This document shows, piece after piece, positions 43,501 through 52,500 of a stretch of DNA of 64,000 nucleotides (positions are counted from its first letter, which is position 1; each line of letters starts with the position of its first letter). The stretch lies in contig VWZS01006719.1 of NCBI GenBank assembly GCA_013397075.1, positions 434,257 through 498,256 of the forward strand. The letters run 5' to 3'. Both the position numbers and the translations under genes were made by a program. This stretch comes from Rhabdornis inornatus. Taxonomy: Eukaryota; Chordata; Aves; Passeriformes; Rhabdornithidae. The notes beneath the pieces are model-generated. The model saw only the letters and a list, made by a program, of their open reading frames with translations, did no database searches and had not been told where the DNA came from.

Positions 43501-46500
43501 TAAAAGTTAAAGGATTCATCATTGTGAACACACCAGCAAAATGCTCCAGAACTTCCTTTTCCTCTTTCATCCTGACTGTCTGACAGTTTGCTACTCGAAC
43601 ATATGTCTGTCCATTTCCTGCTATTTGCACCTACAGCAATTGAGAAAACACATAACCTGATTACAGAATTTGAGTAGCTTACTCCCCATTATTCTTAAAA
43701 TAGCTTTTGAAAGTAACTGAGATTTTATGGGTTTTACATGCAAGCCCCACACAACTAGAAGTTGGGCACAAGAGCCAACCACAACAAAAATACTAAAATT
43801 GACTGTTTTCAGAACAGATTTTAAAACTAGAAGTAAGAAATGGAGAAAGACAACAGTAGGAGATATCACTGTATTTGTACATGACTTAATACCCAATCAA
43901 ACATATTTACATTTCATTAGTACTTTGTGTAACTACAGAAGATAAACACAGACATGTGAATGTGAACTGTTAGCTAAACTATCTCTTTCAAGGGAAGATT
44001 TAATTCACTACATGAAAGACAATTATTTCCAGTCTGACCTGCCTTTATGAACAGACAGAAACAACTGTTGAGAAAATAATCTGTGGCTTACAAATAGTAA
44101 GTACATCGAAATTCACTTTTGAAATGAATTCTTCATATTGAGCATTTCTCAATAGTTGTGGTCCCGATTAAAGACTTAGTGAAAATATCCGTAATCTGTG
44201 TTTTAGCTGACAAATTCTTATTAAAAGGTCTAGCATACAGTAATCGTATAAATAGAAGTGCAGGTAACATACCTGATAAATGTCTAACGCTTGCATTGCA
44301 TATTTTACCAGTTTTATATAGATTTGAGTCTCCTTAGGTTGCAACTGCTTATTAGGAATGAACTGTGCTTCTGAAAGAAGAATAAGACAGTTATGCATTA
44401 AAAATACTATTTGCTTTTATTCTAGAGAGGCTTTTTTCTATACAATTACAAGAGATAAGTGCAATTAAATATGCAGTTTTACCACCAGGAGCTTTGCAGG
44501 AGGTGATGCCCCACGTGATCGTCTTGACCCCACAGACCAAAGTTTTCACTAAGCTCCGGCAATCCGTGACCTGAAATGTCTGCTTATCTTCTTTTTCTTT
44601 CTCCCCTTGTTTTTCAAACACAGGTACTGGTGCAGGGGCCACAGGAGTGGCTGGGGCAGGAGATGGGACAGGAACAGGGGCTGCATTTGCTGCTGTGGGC
44701 ACTCCAGGTAAGGCAGCTTCAGCTGCCCCGAGCTCAGACTGGGGCTTGCACTTCTTAAAAATGACAGACAGCTGGTAGCGTGCTATGGTGTGGAATTTCA
44801 GAACAAACACCTAAGGCAAAGGAGGAGAAGCAGATCAAAGAGCAGGGAGGGGTGGAAAGAAAAAGAAAGTAAATTTCTTCTTCAGAAATCATCCTAAATT
44901 TAATAGTACTAATATTTCAAATCAGCATACTGAGATCAATAAAACTTTCAGCTATTTTTTAAGTAATTCAAATGACAGCAAACATTTTTAGGTGTATCAA
45001 TAAACTAGTTTGCCTTCTTCAAACAACTAGTGCATCCTCGATTTTCAAAAATACAAAAAACACCTCCATATAAAGATCCTTAAATAGGATCATTAGGTCT
45101 TCAAAGAGCAGATATTTCTAATTGTACAGATTATATTGTGCCACACCAAGGACCTGTGCAAAGATCCTCTTTCAGAGCTTAAAAAAAACCCACACCAAAA
45201 AGCACACCCATAACCAGAAGGCATTAAAAAATACAACTCTTGCAAACTCTTACGCAAGGAAAAAAAATATTATAACTAAAATTTAGGATAAAGTTATTTT
45301 TTAAAAACCCGAGCTACTCAAAACAGGCATTCAATTTCCTGCTTTGAAGTTAGCCACTGAATGAAGCTGAGCTGACAAAGCATCTCCACTACACTTGAGA
45401 TATTATCCCAGCTGCAGAGTGTTTTAAAGAGCCCTCTTCTGAAGCATTGAAGTGAAATACAGTACACAGGCTGTTCCCACATATTCTCAAATCTGAAGAA
45501 AGGAGAAAGTAAAATGTGATTGACAGTGTATTACAAAACAGGATATCCAAGCAATTATCAAATACTTTAAACAAATCAATACCTCCAGCATTCTCATAAG
45601 GATGTCTCTACCATTTCCATTTTCCTGTTCACTTTTAGACCGGATGCAGTCTACCAAATTTAGCAGAAGCTTGCAAGACATGGTCTGGATACTGCTTGGC
45701 AAGGATTCATCATCAATGTTCTTGGCAAACAGCTGGACAGCCAGGGAGAGGTCATTGAGAGGCAAATGCTGCCGGACGTGATGTACCAGGTCTGCCAGAG
45801 TGCTGTATGCAAGGGGTCTAAAACAAAACAAGGAATGAGGAAAACACATTGAGCACAATTAAAAATGTTGTTAATTTGACTAAACAAATAATTACTGCCT
45901 GGAGATACTTCCAAATTTCTCAATGTAAGTTTTCTATTTTCATATGCAAAACCAGAGTTCACAAGGCTTTTTTGGTTACACAAGGGAATTTTAACCTGAG
46001 CAATCTAACCAATGATGCATCAATCCATCCCACACCTCTGGTATTACCTCTCTGATCTTTCTTTCTTCACTGCAGAACACCCCACTACATATTTTCATCT
46101 ACATGCAGTTAACATGCATGTTAGCCACACTTTGAGCAGCGCTGGCAATGTTTCATAATTAATCATAAATGATTCATTATTTCAAAAGCAGTTATGAAAA
46201 CTGATAAATTTTAAAAATCATTTCATTGCAAATACCAGGTAAGGAATCTAACAGAGCAAATACTTCTAATACATGCTGTCAATAAGGTACACTTGATACT
46301 TAAACAAAAGTTAAGTCATTCTCCTAGTTCAGATACTAATTTGGTCAGCAAGCTCACCTAGAATTTAGACCACTGAGGATTCAGAAAGTTAGGTATGCTC
46401 TCCATTTACTTTTTCAATTGCAAACAAGTAAGTTTTAAAGTATTCACTGACAAAACAGTTTAAATCTCATTCAGATTTTACACTGGACATAAGATTTAAG

Positions 46501-49500
46501 GTTTTTAATGAAATATTAGGCAGATGCTGAACTGGTTTCTCTGTTTTGGTTGTGCTCCACAATTCAAAAAACTGAAATCATCTTCATTCACCCATTTTTC
46601 TTATTTTGTCCTACACTCACATTACCATGCTGTGCCATCAAAGTGTTAAACAAAAGCCACCATTACAGCAGCAGAAGCTCTGCCAATAAAACAACCTAGT
46701 AAAATTAGTTATTTGAAGCAAAGATTTAGGACCCTGTAGAGAAGCTGCTGTAAATATTGATAATTTTCAAAGTAAGCAGTCCTGGCAGGCACTCAGATCG
46801 TTACTTTAAACTTTCTCATACCTCAGTGTCTCCCGGGCAGTGTATCCAGAGCCAATCAGTATAGATTCATCAAACAGCTTGTCCATGCATGGAATAAATT
46901 CTAGAATTTAAAAAACAGAAAAATGAAAAAGCCATACACAACAATTGGCAAAAGAAATAATCAAAATAAGATAGTTAAGCATTAAAAGCAAAAGTTAGAA
47001 AGTGATTTTATCCCCAAGTTAATTCCTGAAGCTCAGAAAAAGCAGTATCATTCACAACGAAATTTTCAAACAATCTCTTGTGACTCTCTACTCCACCAAC
47101 ACTTTCCCCTTGAGTAACACTGCAGTACCCAGTCAAAGCCAATTATATTTGCTTGAGATAAAAAGATGCTCAGGTTATTTACAACTCTGAAAAACTATTT
47201 GTATATAACTAATGAGTTACTGGAAATGTCAAGTAGGGTAACCCTGCACACAACAATTCTATTTGGCCTGGCATCTTGTGATAGTCCAATATAAGTAAGT
47301 AACGCCTCTTAAATTGACAGAAATAGCAGAAATCTTTCCAGTTTACAGGTACACTTATAAAAAGTGCTACATACGGCTCCTCAGGTCTGTTGTCAGGATG
47401 TGCTTAGCAGCAATCAGGAGTTCCTTCCTGAGGTGTGCTGTTTCAGCTGGACAATTGGAGAGCAGCTGCAACATTCCTTTTACCATTTGCTGAGAATATT
47501 TAGCCACTAATTCCTGCAGCAAAAAAAAATAATAACATGAGTACAACTACTACAATATTCTATTCATAAGGTTTGTGTTACATTCCTAAAATAGTACTCT
47601 GTTAAAATTCACAAGTTTCTCTTCCAAAATCTAATCCTAAAACAAAAACACAACAATACAACATAAATGCTCAGGGAGGGGGAATGGCATATTTTCACTT
47701 CGTATTCACATGAGGATACTTTTGAAAGGATAACCAAGTACAGCTCCACCTTCAGATATTATAATAGTACACAAATGCTCCTGTCTCCAATCCCTGATGT
47801 ACTGCAGTCATGCAGGTCACTTGCCTGCCATTAAGCAACCAGAAACTTGATGCATTAAGTACCAAAGTAATAAAAATTCATCCTACCTGGTAAATTCTGA
47901 TGATGTAAGCCAAGAAAGACAGTGTTTTAATCTGAGCCGCAATAAAATCAGCATATAACTCCTTGTTGTAAAGTTTATGTTGTCTGAAATTAAATCAAAC
48001 AGTGGTTACAATTTTGTTCCTCCCCTTTAGGACCTTCACTCAGAAAATTCAGTGAAGTTTCAAATTACACACTCTTCTAGTGAAGTTCTTGCTTCTTAAT
48101 GGAATGCAATCTCTCTGGAGGAGCCCATTTTCAACAAGCCCTCTGCCATTCAAATTCCCAGCAGCACCTTGCTACCGAAAGCCAAGCCAATACAAAGCAG
48201 CACACATTTGGCTCAGTTCCCCTAACTGGGGCCAATTTTTCTCCAAGCAATATTCCCTTCCAGAGACTTGTCTGTCTCTCTCAAGCTTCAACCACTTAAT
48301 CAGGTCATCCAGGCAGACAGGGAAAGGCAGAGATCTTGCTCCCACTGCCCTGACCACAACCATTTGCTGCTCCTCAGAAATATCCCTCTCTGAGGCAGGA
48401 AAAGCAGTGCCTATCCCTGCAACGTCACAAGGCTTTGTGTAAACTACACCTTGGAAGAACACAGATCTATCATTGATGGTATGGCAAAGACCAAACAACA
48501 GCAAGTGTCCATACTGCCAAGGTCTTCATCACTATCTGTGATGATGTGGTTTCTTGTCAGAAAATCTATTTTAAAAAAACTCATTACCAAATAATAAGCT
48601 AGGACCTACTGCTCAAGTATGGACTTCACCAATGACATATAACACCAATAACTCCACCTACAGAACCCTGGCAATTTTTAGTCAAATAATTGTTGCTCCT
48701 TTTAAGATTAAAAGCAGTAAGACTAGAATCAAAAATCACAAGATAGAAGACAAAAATATTTTGAGGAATATTGAATGACAGGTTTATCTCAAGTATTATC
48801 AAAACACTGTTAAATGATCTTACCTTGCTTGAGCAGAAACTTGTATTATAATAGTGTTCATAATCAAGGGCACAAATTCAGCTACTACATTATGAATGTT
48901 CAGTTTGTAGAGCTGAAAAAAAAGTAATAGCAAAATTCATAAGTCACACTTGCAGTCAAATTACTGGAGAGGTAATCAGAAAAAAAACTAAGACATCTCA
49001 CCAGCTTATTTTTAGATGACATTTCAATTTAAAAAGTATATCACATTCATTTTTACTAATATGTTAGCCAACAGAAGTTACATGAGTCATTCACTAAGGA
49101 AGTATTTACATGCAAAATACTAAAGTATACTAACCTGATACATGAGAACAACAATAATAGGTAGCTCAGCCAAGACCTTTAGTGATAGAGATCCTCTGGG
49201 AATTATTGAATGCTGAAAGAAAGAATACATGATTTATAAACAGTAATTATTAATTCAAATGATTATGTAAAACACAGTGTTACAGAAACTGCTCATTTCA
49301 GTAGCACTATATTTAACAATAATAACATTTAAAAAAAACACAAAAGCACTGGGTATTACATTAAATAAAAATCCTGTAATTACAACTGCATAGAAAATAT
49401 CTGGGAAGTTTCAATCAGCTTCTACAGAAAAGTTTTTATAAGAAAAACAAGTAAAAGGTTGTTTTTGCCTGGCCTTGTGATCTGTGTTCCTGTGCTACAG

Positions 49501-52500
49501 ACAGTCCCCCAGTTCAGAGCAGCCAGAACACTCACTGTCCTCGTTTCACTGTCCTCTCGCTCAGGGTTCACCTTCACCACGATGGTTGTAATCATGCCAA
49601 CCATTTCAGGAGTGGGAACAGTGTTCTCTGGAATCACCTGAGGGTTCTCAAAATACCGATTCTACAAGCAAAGAGCAGAAGAAAAATACCACCATGCCAG
49701 TAATAGTCAAAAGGCCACCCATCTCCTCAGAACTCCTCCATGTAATTTTCTCCCAGAGCAGTTTTCTCCCCTCGGCATGTGATGTTTGCATTGCAGGATC
49801 TGCCTGGGCCAGACACACACCCTGCAACCTTCCCCACTGGACAGAGAAGCAGAAAAGCTCCCCTAGCCAAGGAGGCTCTTCTGCTAAAGGAAAGCATCCC
49901 AAGAGGTTACTCTGTATCAGGGAGATCAGACCTTCACCCTTCCCCCAGAAACAGACACATTTGGCTACATGGAGACAACCGCAGCCAACCTCACCCTGCT
50001 TCAGAACTTCAGCTCACCTCCATGTTCTCCTACCAGTAACAGTGTGCCAGAAACAGGTTTTTCAAATCATAATGTAAATGGCTCCATTTTTAGACATAGT
50101 TTTGATAAACACATTCACTAAAACTATATTTACTTTGTACTGAATGTACTAGATTCAAAATAATTATGTCAGTATCTTTTAGAGATAAAATTAAGAAACA
50201 AAAACTAGTTTTCTGACTATAGCAGGGGCAATTTAATTTAAGAAATAAAAAGCTTACCACTACTTTCGGAAGTTCCTTGTAAATCTGTTTCACAAAGTCC
50301 AAAAAATGATGAATCTAGGAAGGAAGAAGTCAGTTACAATAAAGACATTTTTAAAAAATAATTTGAAAACCACAATTTTAGAGTCTCTGTATCAACAGTA
50401 CAAATACATAAAATCTCTAGTCACCAGTACAGTGTATTTTTCATAACAACTGAAAATAATCTGCAAGTGTTCTCTTACCTCCTTCTGCTCTGTCTGTATT
50501 AATTCAAATTTTACTTAGAAAGAATCTGATCTACCTATCATCTCTACATAGTTCCAATACAGTACTGTTAGGTATAATTACTATGAAACAACTAAGTCTT
50601 CCCAAGAGAAAATCAAGGCAAAAGGCAAGAGAATAACAATGCAAATTTCCAAATTCCCCTTGATGAGTCACAGAAGAGAAGAGGGGAGGCAGGGAGAAGT
50701 CAATCAGAGTAAATTCTCTTTTCAGGACTTTCCTTTACAAACTAAAAAGGCATCAATTCTCTTCCTTTGTGTGGGAATTTTATTCCTTAGACTGATTATA
50801 CTGCCCATAAACATTTAAACCAAGTACAACTAAGCTTTAACAGTTTGGTTTTTTCCCCAGGGGTGCTAGCATTATGCAATCCTCTTGTAAAAATTACTTT
50901 AAGATTAAAAAAATGGAAAAAAAAATAAACATATAGTTACCACAACAGGTCAGGCAACATAAAAGGACAACAGCAAAACAAACCAACCAATCCACATGAA
51001 CAAAACAGCAATTCTAAAGAGCATGGCAGCAAGTTTTATACCATGTAACAAGAGTAAAGACTTACTTCTTGAGTGATTGCTGGTCGGAACTGTTTATGCA
51101 ATTCAATAATTATTCTTAAGCAAATCAGTACATTTTCTTCATTCTCTGTCTAGAAAAAAAAAAAGAAACTTCTTAGTGAGCCCACTGCTCACTAAATTCT
51201 TCAACTACTCAGTGGGTACTTCCAAAACCCTGTAAAATTACACTCTTCTCAACAATCTAAAGTGCCCCATTAACATGGATTTGCGTGAGCAAGACACCTT
51301 TCCTTGAATACCCTGCAGTCCTAGAGTACAGCTGAAATTAAATCCACCCCTGGGGGAATAAAACTCAGATATTTCAACCACTCTGTACCATCAGATCTGT
51401 TCCCACTGCCCCTCAAACAGAGACCCCATGTGAGCTTCAAATGACAGTGTTGTGAATTCCAAGACACAAGACAAACTACCAAGAATAAGCTGTCTTCCAG
51501 AAAATCTTGCCCAGCATGAGAACAGTTCCCTGCATTTGTTCAATCCAAGTTTCTCCAAAGGGCAGAAGAGAACATGCAGAAAACCAGTAGGTGGTAAGAG
51601 AGGGCATGGGTGAATCTTAAATAAAATGCCCTCCCATTCCTGCTCCAGCAGCACAGCTATTGAAAACCCTACCCCCAGAAAATTTTGGAGATGAAGAAGG
51701 TAGAGGAAAATATTTCTGAAAATCTCAAACAGTTTTAAGAGGAAGCAAAAAGTACCTCTAGAAATCGGAACATTACAGACAGGATATTTTTGGTATGAAG
51801 ACGAAGATGTTCATTTGTTGGTATTCTGTGGATTATTTCAAGCACAAGCTTCCGGAGTTGCTGTAAAAAAACAAAAAAAAAAAACAAAAAAAAAGGAAAA
51901 AAAATTATGTGACAAAACTTCTTGAAAAGCCTACAAAACCCAACAACTGGTTGCAGCATGTTTTTCAGCTTAATAATTCTGCATGTTGAAATAGAAAAAA
52001 AACCAATTTTATTTCATATAGACACAGGCTTGTACACAAAGACATAACCCTTCCTACTACCCGCCTATGTGAATGAGGCAAATTTAACAAATTTACAGCT
52101 GAAAAATCAGACTTTTTCTAAGGAATGCAATTTTAAGTACTTAATGACAAAGATTCAACTTCTACCTTTCATTCCTAACCTTCAGTAAAGCCAGTAATTT
52201 GAAACAACGCGTAGTATTCCAGTAAGAAAGCCAAATCTGTCACACCTACTTTTCCTCCTGTTTCACAGAAGCCCAGATTAGCAAAGTTTATAAGTAACTT
52301 ATTTAGAAACAGGACTTCTTCAGTTCCACTTCAAATTACAGATCTATTTTTAACAAATCTTAAATCAGTTCATTAATGAGGTTAATCAAGGACTTCACAG
52401 CAAAAAGGCAGGAGATGCTCCACACAGTTTACCTGTGCTGGCTTCTCCTGCAGAAACTGAACTTCCCCATCCTGTAGAAAGGTGAGAAACCGAGGGATGA

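Noticed and set aside
48526..48544. Perfect 7-bp hairpin TCATCAC / GTGATGA with a 5-nt loop
   Set aside because: Short hairpins of this size are expected by chance in 64 kb and nothing around it suggests a terminator or RNA gene.
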